This document shows, piece after piece, positions 1 to 8,137 of a stretch of DNA of 55,776 bases. The DNA is from Verrucomicrobiota bacterium (GTDB taxonomy: Bacteria > Verrucomicrobiota > Verrucomicrobiia > Limisphaerales > UBA1319), in the NCBI GenBank assembly GCA_022711435.1, contig JAKLFB010000039.1:1-55776 (forward strand). The letters are read 5' to 3'. The translations under genes were made by a program, and so were the position numbers. Position 1 is the first letter of the stretch; every line of letters starts with the position of its first letter. Below the pieces are notes generated by a model. The model saw nothing but the letters and a program-made list of their open reading frames with translations, was not told the DNA's origin and did no database searches.

Positions 1-87
1 GGCGATGCTGAGGATTCCATGTGGCACTACCGTCGCAACTGTCAAGCCCACCGCTGAAACAGGTTATAACTGTTTGATTAACAAGGA

Positions 88-172
88 GGGCACGTGGCGG
101 AATTGGCAGACGCGTGGGACTTAGGATCCCATGGAGCAATCCTTGCAGGTTCGACCCCTGTCGTGCCCACCA
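88..172 (+). tRNA. tRNA-Leu (anticodon UAG)
   Basis: The 7-bp acceptor stem GGGCACG (88-94) pairs with CGTGCCC (162-168), followed by discriminator A and an encoded CCA (170-172). The D-arm has the leucine-type GGCGGAATTGGCAGACGCG pattern. The anticodon stem TGGGA/TCCCA encloses the loop CTTAGGA, which puts TAG at 122-124, reading CUN leucine codons. A long variable arm (class II) and a TTCGACC T-loop follow. A TATAAC box lies at 65-70, but no convincing -35 element sits above it. Confidence 0.96.
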
Positions 173-238
173 GCGCCAACCTCAATCACTGTCTGAACTA
201 TGATACGCCCCACTCATCAACCCAGGACCGTTGAAGAC

Positions 239-1933
239 ATGTCAAGAGCCCGGTTGCGAGAACGGGCCAACCCGGCAGTGCTCGCTCGAGATGGAGGCCG
301 AGCGCCAGGCGCCGGGACCCAAGGCGCTGTAGGCGGAAGGCTGGGCGCGCTGTCGTACGTTGGCGCGCTTTTCGCGGCCGCGATCCTGCTGGCGACGCTG
401 CCGGCTGCCAGCGAGGCGGAAGCGCTCCGTCCGAACATCGTGTTCATCATGGCGGACGATGTCGGCTGGGGCGATTTCCAGTGCTACAATCCGCAAGGCA
501 AGATCCCGTCGCCGAACATCGACCGGCTGGCGCGGGAGGGGATGCGCTTCACGGATGCGCACACGCCAGCGGCGCTGTGCGCGCCGACGCGGTATTCGGT
601 CGCGACCGGGAACTACACATGGCGGGGGCGGACGCCGGGGGGCACGTGGGGGTGGAATCAGGCGCCGCCATTTCTCGACGGCCAAAAGACGGTAGGCCAA
701 CTGCTGAAGGCGGCGGGCTATCGGACCGGATTGTTCGGCAAGCTGCATTTTGGCGGGCAGTTCGAGACCGGGGCGGACGGCAAGCCGGATTTCACGAAGC
801 CGATGACGGTGGGGCCTCGCCAGTGGGGATTCGATACCTCGTTCGTCCTGCTGGGCGGGCATCAGGCGCCGCCCTACATGTTTTTCGAGAACAATCGCGT
901 GGCGGGCGATCCGACGAAGGTCGTGCAGCTCGAGGCCGGCCCGCTCAATGGCGGCCAAGTCCCTTCGCCGGGGCCGGGCTTGCCCGGCTGGGATAGCCGG
1001 CAAGTCGGGCAGGCGCTGGTCGAGAAGGCGATCGCGTTCATCGACAAGGGCGGGCCGTTCTACATCCATCTTTCGACGGATGGCGCGCACGGCCCTTACA
1101 CGCCTCCGGACACATTGCTGGGAACGGCGGTCAAGGGCGTGTCGAAGATGACGCCGAAAACGGACATGGTGATGGAGGTGGATGTCGTGGCGGGCAAGCT
1201 GGTCGAGGCGCTGGAGAGGCGCGGTCTGCTCGAAAAGACCTTGGTGATCGTGACCAGCGACAACGGCGGGATCCCCACTCCGCAGGATCGCGGGTTTGGC
1301 CACGATGCGGTCGGCGGATTGCGGGGATCGAAGTCGTTCATATGGGAGGGCGGGCACCGGGTGCCGTTCGTGGCATATTGGAAGGGGCGAGTGCCGGCGG
1401 GCACGGTTCGGCATCAGCTGATCGGGACGCACGACATTGTGCCGACGTTCGTCGAGCTGGCGGGCGGCGCGTTCGAGGCGGATCAGATGCTGGACAGTGT
1501 GAGCCTGGCCTCGGTCCTGCTTGGCGATCGGGGGGACGATCGGCCGGTGCGGCAGACGCTGCTGATCCAGAGCAGCCCGGGGCGGGATGCATTCACCGAG
1601 AGATCGCCCGATCTGCCCCGTGTCCAGGCGGTTGTCGCGCGCAAGCGGGCGCAGAACCGGCAGACAGCGATGAACCAGGCGTGGAACGTAGCCGCGAAGA
1701 GGGGTGCGTCGTCTGGCAGCGATGGCATGGCGCATGCGCTTCGCGAGGGCCCATGGAAACTGGTGTTCGACATCGAGAACGACAAGCCGGTCGCCCTGTA
1801 TGACTTGTCGGACGATCTGACCGAGCAAAAGAACCGGATTGCCGAGGGGGCGCTGGCGGACCGGGTGCAGCGGATGGAGAAGATTTACCGTGAGATCCGC
1901 GCCTCGAAACGCAGCACGAGCTTCGTGCGATAG
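239..1933 (+). CDS. Exported type I sulfatase (arylsulfatase family)
   Basis: Predicted formylglycine-dependent sulfatase that hydrolyses sulfate esters outside the cytoplasm. Numbered from the ATG at 239 (564 aa), a hydrophobic signal-like stretch lies near residues 35-55. The metal-binding motif ADDVGWGD is at about 72-79. The active-site motif Cys-Ala-Pro-Thr-Arg starts at Cys114 and fits the C-x-P-x-R consensus whose Cys is converted to formylglycine. A second metal-ligand motif SDNGG has Asp341/Asn342. The start is uncertain: an in-frame ATG at 200 and a GTG at 278 also exist, and all leave a long n-region before the hydrophobic segment. The natural substrate cannot be told from sequence; such enzymes in this phylum usually act on sulfated polysaccharides. 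The gene stands alone, with no maturase in the window. Confidence 0.9.
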   Translation: MSRARLRERANPAVLARDGGRAPGAGTQGAVGGRLGALSYVGALFAAAILLATLPAASEAEALRPNIVFIMADDVGWGDFQCYNPQGKIPSPNIDRLAREGMRFTDAHTPAALCAPTRYSVATGNYTWRGRTPGGTWGWNQAPPFLDGQKTVGQLLKAAGYRTGLFGKLHFGGQFETGADGKPDFTKPMTVGPRQWGFDTSFVLLGGHQAPPYMFFENNRVAGDPTKVVQLEAGPLNGGQVPSPGPGLPGWDSRQVGQALVEKAIAFIDKGGPFYIHLSTDGAHGPYTPPDTLLGTAVKGVSKMTPKTDMVMEVDVVAGKLVEALERRGLLEKTLVIVTSDNGGIPTPQDRGFGHDAVGGLRGSKSFIWEGGHRVPFVAYWKGRVPAGTVRHQLIGTHDIVPTFVELAGGAFEADQMLDSVSLASVLLGDRGDDRPVRQTLLIQSSPGRDAFTERSPDLPRVQAVVARKRAQNRQTAMNQAWNVAAKRGASSGSDGMAHALREGPWKLVFDIENDKPVALYDLSDDLTEQKNRIAEGALADRVQRMEKIYREIRASKRSTSFVR

Positions 1934-2002
1934 AGAATCTGCCCTTCGGTCATCCTTTCTGATCAACTGAGAAGGCACGTTGTGCCAACAGCTCGATTAT
2001 CG

Positions 2003-2122
2003 ATGGATGGGGCACTCACTCGCCGCCGGTTTATGCAGGCCGCTGGGGGAGGGGCTGCGGGGTTGTGGCTGGCCTCGGGGCAGGGGGAAAAAGCAGTTGG
2101 GCGGCTGGCGCACTTCTGCTAG
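2003..2122 (+). pseudogene. Orphan Tat signal-peptide fragment (39 codons)
   Basis: A 39-codon reading frame starts at the ATG at 2003 and stops at the TAG at 2120-2122. Its product begins MDGALTRRRFMQAAGGG and continues into a small hydrophobic stretch ending LWLASG. This is a textbook twin-arginine signal peptide (charged n-region, RRRFM, glycine/alanine-rich h-region), yet nothing resembling a mature domain follows. The next gene starts 10 bases later in another frame. The simplest reading is a relic of a deleted Tat-exported enzyme. Less likely, it is a genuine short exported peptide. It was found by reading the sulfatase-M50 spacer in all frames. Confidence 0.45.
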
Positions 2123-2132
2123 GTTCCCGGCG

Positions 2133-2783
2133 ATGAACGATCGGATGCTGCTCGACGGGCTGGTGAATTACTGCTGCCTGCTGCTCATCGTGACCTTCCA
2201 TGAATTCGCGCACGCGTGGGCGGCGTGGAAATGCGGGGACGACACGGCGCGCCTGCAGGGGCGGCTGACGTTGAATCCGCTGGCGCACATGGATCCGCTG
2301 GGGACGGTGGTCCTGCCGCTGGTGGCGGTCTTTCTGATGGCGGCGGACTCGAGGATGGCGGGGTTCATCATCGGGTGGGGCAAGCCTGTGCCGGTGAATC
2401 CGTATCTGTTTCGGCGCCGGGGTCGGGACGACGTGCTGGTGTCGCTGGCGGGGCCATGGATGAACCTGGTGCTGGCGATCGGGGCGCTGGCGGTGGCGAG
2501 GATTGGGGAGGTGGCGGGGGTGGGGATGGCCCAGGAGACGGGGTATCGGCTGGCGCTCCTGAGCCTGTATCTGGCCTTCTTCAATCTGCTGCCGATCCCG
2601 CCGCTGGACGGCTCGAGCGTGCTGAAGTTCGCGACGCGGATGAGCGACGAGACGTATCATCGGCTGTCGCAATTCGGCTTTCTGCTGGTGATCCTGGCGA
2701 TCCAGATCCCGGCGGTCCGATGGATCTTGTCCTGGGCCACCCTGAACAGCCTCGAGGGGCTCCGATGGCTGGTGTGGCTGTGA
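2133..2783 (+). CDS. Site-2-protease-like M50 metallopeptidase
   Basis: Integral-membrane zinc metallopeptidase of the compact M50 (S2P, YwhC-like) group, 216 aa. The zinc motif HEFAH is at residues 23-27 inside the first membrane helix. The partner motif NLLPIPPLDG, supplying the third ligand Asp159, is at 151-160 in a later helix. Several hydrophobic segments surround them (about 10-30, 55-72, 103-123, 140-160, 180-200). These proteins cut substrates within the membrane, but no partner or substrate is evident. The start chosen is MNDRMLL at 2133; a longer in-frame ORF from 1980 has an N-terminus with no family features. The gene heads a closely spaced run of five genes to 6244. Confidence 0.88.
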   Translation: MNDRMLLDGLVNYCCLLLIVTFHEFAHAWAAWKCGDDTARLQGRLTLNPLAHMDPLGTVVLPLVAVFLMAADSRMAGFIIGWGKPVPVNPYLFRRRGRDDVLVSLAGPWMNLVLAIGALAVARIGEVAGVGMAQETGYRLALLSLYLAFFNLLPIPPLDGSSVLKFATRMSDETYHRLSQFGFLLVILAIQIPAVRWILSWATLNSLEGLRWLVWL

Positions 2784-2816
2784 AAAAGAGTTGTGAATCC
2801 GGAGGACGGTTCTAGG

Positions 2817-3515
2817 ATGGCGGGGACGATGCGAAAGCGATTTTCCGAACTGAATTTTCCCGGCCGGCTGATTGCGGTGGAGGGTTTGGACGGATCGGGG
2901 AAATCGACGCAGATCCGCCTGCTGCAGCGGTGGCTGGAGCTGCAGGGATTGAAGGTGTTCTTCAGCGAGTGGAACTCGTCGGAGCTGGTCAAGAGCGCGA
3001 CGAGCAAGGCCAAAAAGATGGAGCTGCTGACGCCGACGACGTTCAGCCTGATCCACGCGACGGATTTTGCGGACCGGTATGAGCGGCAGCTGGTGCCGCT
3101 GCTGCGGGCCGGCTACATCGTGCTGTGCGACCGCTACATCTTCACCGCGTTCGCGCGGGACGTGGTGCGCGGGTGCGCCGCCGAGTGGGTGCGCGGCCTG
3201 TACGGTTTTGCGGCGCTGCCGGACCTGACGTTCTTCTTCAAGGCGCGCCTGGAGGTGTCGCTGCAGCGGATCCTGGATCATCGGCAGCAGCTGAAGTATT
3301 TCGAGGCGGGGATGGACATGAAGCTGTCGCCGGACATCCACGAGAGCTTTCGGATCTTTCAGGGCAAGATACTGGACCAATACCTGGCGATGATTGACGA
3401 GTATGGGTTTCTGGTGGTGGACGCCAACCAGCCGATCGAGACGCAGCAGTCGGTGGTGCGGGAGATGGTGGCGGCGCGGCTGAATCTCGACGCCTTCGCC
3501 CTGCCGAGAACTTGA
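2817..3515 (+). CDS. Thymidylate-kinase-like P-loop kinase, copy 1
   Basis: P-loop nucleotide kinase of the thymidylate kinase fold, 232 aa. The Walker A sequence EGLDGSGKSTQ is intact (residues 22-32) and the DRY motif is at 105-107. The rest departs from a normal dTMP kinase: the usual REPGG dTMP-binding loop is replaced by EWNSSEL (51-57), and the usual DRYxxSxxAYQ reads DRYIFTAFARD. A block KYFEAGMDM (160-168) recurs in the next gene. The substrate may therefore not be dTMP. The ATG at 2817 is chosen because GGAGG lies at 2801-2805; an upstream GTG at 2793 is possible. It lies 33 bases after the M50 gene and 16 before its paralogue. Confidence 0.8.
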   Translation: MAGTMRKRFSELNFPGRLIAVEGLDGSGKSTQIRLLQRWLELQGLKVFFSEWNSSELVKSATSKAKKMELLTPTTFSLIHATDFADRYERQLVPLLRAGYIVLCDRYIFTAFARDVVRGCAAEWVRGLYGFAALPDLTFFFKARLEVSLQRILDHRQQLKYFEAGMDMKLSPDIHESFRIFQGKILDQYLAMIDEYGFLVVDANQPIETQQSVVREMVAARLNLDAFALPRT

Positions 3516-3531
3516 GAAGGGACAACCGCCG

Positions 3532-4314
3532 ATGAATCGCATGCCGACCCCATCGCCTTCGGAGAGCGGGCACATCCGTTTCAAGCGCCGGGAGCGGCGG
3601 CACGTGACGACGCCGGTGCCGACGCCGAAGCGGTTTTACGGGCATGGTTTGCCGGGGGTGGAGCTGCACCGGCTGGTGGGCAAGCTGGTGGTGGTGGAGG
3701 GTGCGGACTGCTCGGGGCGGTCGACGCAGATCGCGCGGCTGGTCGAGTGGCTCGAGGGGTGCGGCCACGCAACCGCCCAGGTCGGCCTGAAGCTCTCGAG
3801 CCTGGTCAGCCACGAGCTCGAGCGGGCCAAGCAGGGCAACATCCTGAGCCGGATCACGCTGAGCCTGTTCTATGCGACCGATTTCGCCGATCAGCTCGAG
3901 AACACGATCCTGCCGGCGCTCAAGGCGGGGGCGATCGTGCTGGCAGACCGCTACATCTACACCCTGATGGCCCGGGACATGGTGCGGGGGATGGACGAGC
4001 CCTGGCTGCGAAACCTTTACGGGATCGCGCTCGAGCCGGATGCGGTCTTTTATCTGAATGTCTCTCCCGAGCAGCTGGCGCAGCGGAACTTCACCAAGAA
4101 CCGCACGCTGGATTATTGGGAGAGCGGCATGGATTTGGGGCTGGCGCGCGAGTGGTTCGACAGCTTCCTGGTTTACCAGCGGCGAATCTACGAGCAATTC
4201 CAGCGGCTGCAGCAGCATTACGGCTTCGAGATCGTGAACGGCAACCGGCCGATCGAGGAGGTCAACGCCGAGCTGAGGCGCAAGATCGAGGCCGTGGTGG
4301 TGCGGAAACGATAG
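3532..4314 (+). CDS. Thymidylate-kinase-like protein, copy 2, with altered Walker A
   Basis: Second member of the tandem pair, 260 aa, with an additional basic N-terminal tail of about 45 residues. The Walker A region reads EGADCSGRSTQ (56-66), so the invariant Lys is Arg63. The DRY motif is kept at 139-141. The block DYWESGMDL (194-202) matches KYFEAGMDM in copy 1, and both share an ATDFAD motif. The canonical REPGG dTMP loop is missing here too (VGLKLSSLV instead). With Arg in place of Lys, catalysis may be weak or absent, so this could be a regulatory partner of copy 1. A GAGAAGGG ribosome site ends about 9 bases before the ATG. Tandem duplication followed by divergence is inferred. Confidence 0.8.
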   Translation: MNRMPTPSPSESGHIRFKRRERRHVTTPVPTPKRFYGHGLPGVELHRLVGKLVVVEGADCSGRSTQIARLVEWLEGCGHATAQVGLKLSSLVSHELERAKQGNILSRITLSLFYATDFADQLENTILPALKAGAIVLADRYIYTLMARDMVRGMDEPWLRNLYGIALEPDAVFYLNVSPEQLAQRNFTKNRTLDYWESGMDLGLAREWFDSFLVYQRRIYEQFQRLQQHYGFEIVNGNRPIEEVNAELRRKIEAVVVRKR

Positions 4315-4389
4315 GCGGCGACGGGCGGGGGCGGCCGGCGGGCAGGCCGGGCGGTTTTGTCCTTTCGCGGCGGGAGAAGGCGGTTGCAT

Positions 4390-5373
4390 ATGGCAGAGGC
4401 GCAAGACAGGAAAGAGTATCTGGTGGGCGTGGATCTGGGAGGCACCAAGATCCTGGCAGGAGTGTTCCGATCCCCGCAGAACTGCGTGGGACGGACCAAG
4501 ATGAGCACCAAATCGCAGCGGGGCGTCAAGGCGATCATCGATCGCGTGGCGCGCTGCGTGCAGGATGCGGTCGACGAGTGCGATTTAAGCCTGAAGCAGG
4601 TCCGGGCCGTGGGGGTGGGCGCGCCGGGGGCGGTGGATCCGGAGTCGGGGCGTGTGATCCTGGCGCCCAACCTGGGGTGGGAGAATGTCCCGCTGCAGCG
4701 CGAGCTGGAGGATCATCTGGAGCTGCCGGTGGTGATCGAGAACGACTGCAACGCGGCCACGATGGGGATCTACGCGACCGAGCTCGAAGCGAAGCCGCGG
4801 AGCATGGTCGGCATCTACCTGGGCACGGGCGTGGGGGGTGGGCTGATCCTGGACAAGAAGCTGTATTCGGGGTTCAACCGGACGGCGGGTGAGATTGGGC
4901 ACATGGTGCTGGAGGTGGAGGGGCCCAAGTGCAATTGCGGCAATCGGGGATGCCTGGAGGCGCTGGCCAGCCGCACCGCCATCTTCCGGCGGGTGCAGAC
5001 CGCGGTCAAGGAGGGGCAAAAGACGGTGCTGACGAGCATGCTGGGCGACGATCTGGCCGACATGCGGAGCGGGGATTTGCGGAAGGCCATCCGCCAGGGG
5101 GACCGGTTTGTGGAGCGGGTGATCGAGGAGGCCGCCGAATACACCGGGATCGCCGTGGCGAATCTGATCAACCTGTTGAATCCGGAAGTGATCGTGCTCG
5201 GGGGAGGGGTGATCGCGGCGCTCGAGGACGAAATGATGTCGATCATCGTCGAGACCGCCCGCGACTACGCCTTTGCGGGATCGGCGAAGGGGGTCGAGAT
5301 CGTGGCATCGAAGCTGGGAGACGACGCGGGCATCGTGGGCGGGGCGGTGCTGGCCCGGGACCGGACGCGCTGA
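4390..5373 (+). CDS. ROK-family sugar kinase (glucokinase-like)
   Basis: Cytoplasmic ATP-dependent hexose kinase of the ROK family, 327 aa, a usual length. The N-terminal phosphate loop DLGGTK is at 15-20. The catalytic Asp119 sits in ENDCNAA. The ROK zinc site is complete: His171 in GEIGH, then CNCGNRGCLE with Cys181, Cys183 and Cys188. The second ATP-binding segment NPEVIVLGGGV lies near 260-270. Glucose is the most common substrate of this subgroup, but N-acetylmannosamine or fructose cannot be excluded. The start at 4390 (MAEAQ) is supported by GGGAGAAGG about 9 bases upstream. The next gene begins 13 bases after the stop. Confidence 0.9.
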   Translation: MAEAQDRKEYLVGVDLGGTKILAGVFRSPQNCVGRTKMSTKSQRGVKAIIDRVARCVQDAVDECDLSLKQVRAVGVGAPGAVDPESGRVILAPNLGWENVPLQRELEDHLELPVVIENDCNAATMGIYATELEAKPRSMVGIYLGTGVGGGLILDKKLYSGFNRTAGEIGHMVLEVEGPKCNCGNRGCLEALASRTAIFRRVQTAVKEGQKTVLTSMLGDDLADMRSGDLRKAIRQGDRFVERVIEEAAEYTGIAVANLINLLNPEVIVLGGGVIAALEDEMMSIIVETARDYAFAGSAKGVEIVASKLGDDAGIVGGAVLARDRTR

Positions 5374-5386
5374 TTGTCAAGGGGGC

Positions 5387-6244
5387 ATGAACGCCTGGAT
5401 CGAGATCGTAGGGGGAGACAGAATACCGGTGGGATCGACGCTGACCATCGGGCGGTCGGGCGAGAACATTTTGGTCTTGAGCGGCAACCGGGTATCCCGG
5501 CGCCATGCGTTGGTCCATGCCCAGAGCAACGGGGAGCACTGGCTGGTGGACCTGGGGAGCACCAACGGGACCTATCTGGACGGGAGGCGGGTGCGCCAGC
5601 CGGTGCCGCTGGCGGATCGGAACGAGATCGAGATCGCCGATTACGCGCTGGTGTTTCACCGGGCGGGCGTGGATCCCGAGGTGATCACTCAAATGCCGAC
5701 CACGGTCCTGCCCAGGCCCAAGGATCGGCGGTCGTCCCCCCTCTGGCTCCTGGTGGCGGACATCGTGGGATCGACGGTCCTGCTGCAGACGCTCCCGCCC
5801 GAGGAGTTTGCCGGGCTGGTGGGCCGGTGGTTCCTCGCCTGCAAGGAGATCCTCGAGCCGGCCGAGGGCGTCATCAACACGTTCCTGGGAGATGGCTGGT
5901 TTGCCTACTGGAAACCGTCGCCAACCGCCGATGCGCAAGTGACGGAGACGCTCAAGGGGCTGATGACCTTGCAGGCTGCGGGCATGCCAACCTTTCGATG
6001 GGCCATCCATCACGGAGCGGCCGTTTTAGACACGGGGATCGGCGATGGCGAGGAGAACGTGTTGGGGGCGGAGGTGCATTTCGCATTTCGGATGGAGAAA
6101 CTGGCGGCGATGTTGCGGCTCCACACGCTGGCGAGCGAGGCGGCGGCCAGCCGACTAGATCGCGCCCTGCCGCTCGCCGACCAGGGCCGACATGGCCTGT
6201 CGGGTTTCGAGGGCGATCACCGGTTCTATTCGGTGGGCGGCTGA
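5387..6244 (+). CDS. FHA domain - class III nucleotide cyclase-like fusion
   Basis: A 285-aa signalling protein. Residues about 15-92 form a forkhead-associated (phosphothreonine-binding) domain with IGRS (21-24), SRRHA (37-41) and LGSTNGTYL (56-64). From about 120 a class III adenylyl/guanylyl cyclase-like domain follows: DIVGST with metal ligand Asp125, FLGDG with Asp169, and an IHHG strand at 207-210. The segment that normally reads G-x-x-V-N-x-A-A-R is GAEVHFAFR, so the catalytic Asn is His231 while Arg235 is kept. It may bind rather than cyclise nucleotide. No membrane segment is present. A G-rich stretch sits directly before the ATG. It ends the 2133-6244 gene run. Confidence 0.82.
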   Translation: MNAWIEIVGGDRIPVGSTLTIGRSGENILVLSGNRVSRRHALVHAQSNGEHWLVDLGSTNGTYLDGRRVRQPVPLADRNEIEIADYALVFHRAGVDPEVITQMPTTVLPRPKDRRSSPLWLLVADIVGSTVLLQTLPPEEFAGLVGRWFLACKEILEPAEGVINTFLGDGWFAYWKPSPTADAQVTETLKGLMTLQAAGMPTFRWAIHHGAAVLDTGIGDGEENVLGAEVHFAFRMEKLAAMLRLHTLASEAAASRLDRALPLADQGRHGLSGFEGDHRFYSVGG

Positions 6245-6366
6245 GGCCTCCCGGCCGCGCCGACGCGGAATCCCAGGAGCGGATCCAGCGCCGGCTTGGC
6301 CCGCCGCGCAGTCATCCGCCCCGGGGCCGGCTCCTTCCAGGATCGCATCAGAGCCTTTGGAGGAGC

Positions 6367-6396
6367 TTGACTCCGAGCGGCACATCGGGTTTGTAT
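6367..6396 (+). promoter_or_regulatory. Possible sigma70-type promoter for the acyl ligase
   Basis: TTGACT (6367-6372) is followed after 18 bases by TTGTAT (6391-6396), in the noncoding spacer 28 bases before the ligase start. The -35 box matches well but the -10 box only weakly, so this is tentative. The rest of the 179-base spacer shows no gene. Confidence 0.3.
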
Positions 6397-6423
6397 TACG
6401 CGATTTCGTCAACTAAAGTCCGC

Positions 6424-7908
6424 ATGAACCTGGTCGATGCATTTGCCTCCGCCGCCTCGCGCAACGCTCAAAAAACGGCCTTGTTCTGGGGCCATGCCGA
6501 GTATTCCTACGAGCAGTTATGGAGGCAATCCTTGTGGGTGCAGGGCCGGCTGGGTGAGGAGCAGGGGGTGCGGCGGGGAGATCGGATCGGGCTATTGCTG
6601 CGGAACCGCCCGGAGTTCGTGGCAGCGTTGTTCGGGAGCCTGGCGACCGGGGCGTCGGTCGTGCCGATCAACAATTTCCTGAAGCCGGAGGAAGTGGAGT
6701 TCGTCGTGCGGGACGCGGGGATCCGGGTGCTGATCAGCCAAGAGGACCTGCGTCCGGTGACAGAAGAGGTCCAATCGCACATCGAGGGGCTTCGGGTGCT
6801 GATGGCCGATGGGATTCCAGCCGAGGGTTGCGGCGGGGATGGCAGGGGGTGCGGACTGGGGGTGGGCGAGGCGGATCTGGCGGTCATCATCTACACGTCG
6901 GGCACGACCGGCCGGCCCAAGGGGGCTATGCTGACCCACGGGAACCTGCTGCATAACGTCGAGAGCTGCCGGCAGGTGCTCGCCGCGGTGGATCATGACC
7001 GGTTCGTGCTGCTGCTGCCGATGTTCCACAGCTTCATGCTCTGCGTCTGCGTGTTTCTGCCCCTGATCGTGGGCGGGTCCATCGTGCTGGTGCGCTCGCT
7101 TCATCCGCCCAAGAACGTGCTGTTCGAGATCGCGCACCGGCAGGCGACGATCCTGCCGGCGATCCCCCAGTTCTTCCGGGCGCTGCTCGATCCATCGGTC
7201 CCCACCGATCTGCCTCTGAGGCTGTGCATCAGCGGAGCCGCGCCTCTGCCGGTCCAGACTCTGACGGATTTCAACCGGAAATTTCCGTTCCCGCTACTGG
7301 AGGGGTACGGGTTGAGCGAGGCGAGCCCGGTGGTTTCGTTCACTCCGATCTCGGGCCCCTGGAAGGCAGGATCGATCGGCCTGCCGATCGCCAACGTCGA
7401 GGTGACAGTGCAGGACGATTCGGGCCGGGTGCTTCCGCCGGGAGAGGTGGGTGAGATTTGCGTGCGGGGTGGGAACGTGATGACCGGATACTGGAATCAG
7501 CCGGAAGAGACCGCGAAAGCCCTGCGCAACGGCTGGCTTCTGACAGGCGACGTGGGATATCAGGATGCGGACGGCTTCAGCTACATCACCGATCGCAAGA
7601 AGGACATGCTGCTGGTGCATGGGATGAACGTGTATCCGCGCGAGATCGAGGAGGTGCTTTACCGGCATCCGGGAGTCCGGGAGGCGGCGGTGATCGGCCA
7701 GTCCGACGCCCACAGGGGTGAGCATGCGGTGGCGTTCGTGGCCCTCAACGATCATCAGGCGATCGATGAGAAAGAGCTGCTCGCATTCATGCGGGCGCAT
7801 CTTGCGGATTACAAGGTCCCGCGGAAGATGCACTTTCTGGATGCATTGCCGCGCAATGCCGCCGGCAAGGTGCTGAAGACGGAATTGCGGCGCCAGTATG
7901 GCAAGTGA
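6424..7908 (+). CDS. AMP-forming acyl-CoA ligase (ANL superfamily)
   Basis: Adenylate-forming enzyme, 494 aa, that activates a carboxylic acid, probably a fatty acid, as acyl-AMP and then acyl-CoA. The ATP loop TSGTTGRPKG is at about 158-167. The central motif GYGLSEASP follows, then the hinge region TGDVGYQDADGF and DRKKDM. The C-terminal catalytic lysine is Lys482 in NAAGKVLK. The C-terminal AMP-binding cap (MNVYPREIEEVL) is complete, so the enzyme is full length. Chain-length preference cannot be read from sequence. The reading frame stays open far upstream through the FHA-cyclase gene, but homology begins at MNLVDAFASAA (6424). No clear ribosome site is seen. Confidence 0.9.
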   Translation: MNLVDAFASAASRNAQKTALFWGHAEYSYEQLWRQSLWVQGRLGEEQGVRRGDRIGLLLRNRPEFVAALFGSLATGASVVPINNFLKPEEVEFVVRDAGIRVLISQEDLRPVTEEVQSHIEGLRVLMADGIPAEGCGGDGRGCGLGVGEADLAVIIYTSGTTGRPKGAMLTHGNLLHNVESCRQVLAAVDHDRFVLLLPMFHSFMLCVCVFLPLIVGGSIVLVRSLHPPKNVLFEIAHRQATILPAIPQFFRALLDPSVPTDLPLRLCISGAAPLPVQTLTDFNRKFPFPLLEGYGLSEASPVVSFTPISGPWKAGSIGLPIANVEVTVQDDSGRVLPPGEVGEICVRGGNVMTGYWNQPEETAKALRNGWLLTGDVGYQDADGFSYITDRKKDMLLVHGMNVYPREIEEVLYRHPGVREAAVIGQSDAHRGEHAVAFVALNDHQAIDEKELLAFMRAHLADYKVPRKMHFLDALPRNAAGKVLKTELRRQYGK

Positions 7909-8058
7909 CCGGGGGCTTGGAAGGGGTAAACCGGGGGGGCTAGGAGGTGAGCATAGGGGGGTGGCTGAGGAGGCTGATGGCGGTTTGATTATTGCTAACA
8001 TACTGGTGGCGAATCATATACGCAAAACCACCCGGCCCCGGAGATGTTCCTTTTGCCA

Positions 8059-8088
8059 TTGACGCCGTTGGCAGGGGGTCCGTAAGCT
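8059..8088 (+). promoter_or_regulatory. Weak candidate promoter upstream of the DUF5679 gene
   Basis: TTGACG (8059-8064), 18 bases, then TAAGCT (8083-8088) in the 229-base spacer between the acyl ligase and the small zinc-ribbon gene. The -35 matches consensus at five of six positions, the -10 at only three. Nothing else recognisable lies in this spacer. Confidence 0.25.
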
Positions 8089-8137
8089 GATTCCATAACT
8101 GCGGCGATGCATGATGCGTTGCAGGCAGGAACCGCTT

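Noticed and set aside
242..1978. A 578-codon open frame on the minus strand opposite the sulfatase
   Set aside because: It is Arg/Pro/His-rich with no motifs, as expected for the antisense of a GC-rich gene. The same applies to the long opposing frames across alaS, glnD, proS and the lamin-tail gene.
5374..6423. Apparent 350-residue N-terminal extension of the acyl ligase
   Set aside because: It lies in another frame through the FHA-cyclase gene, is Gly/Arg/Ala-rich, and ligase homology begins only at 6424.
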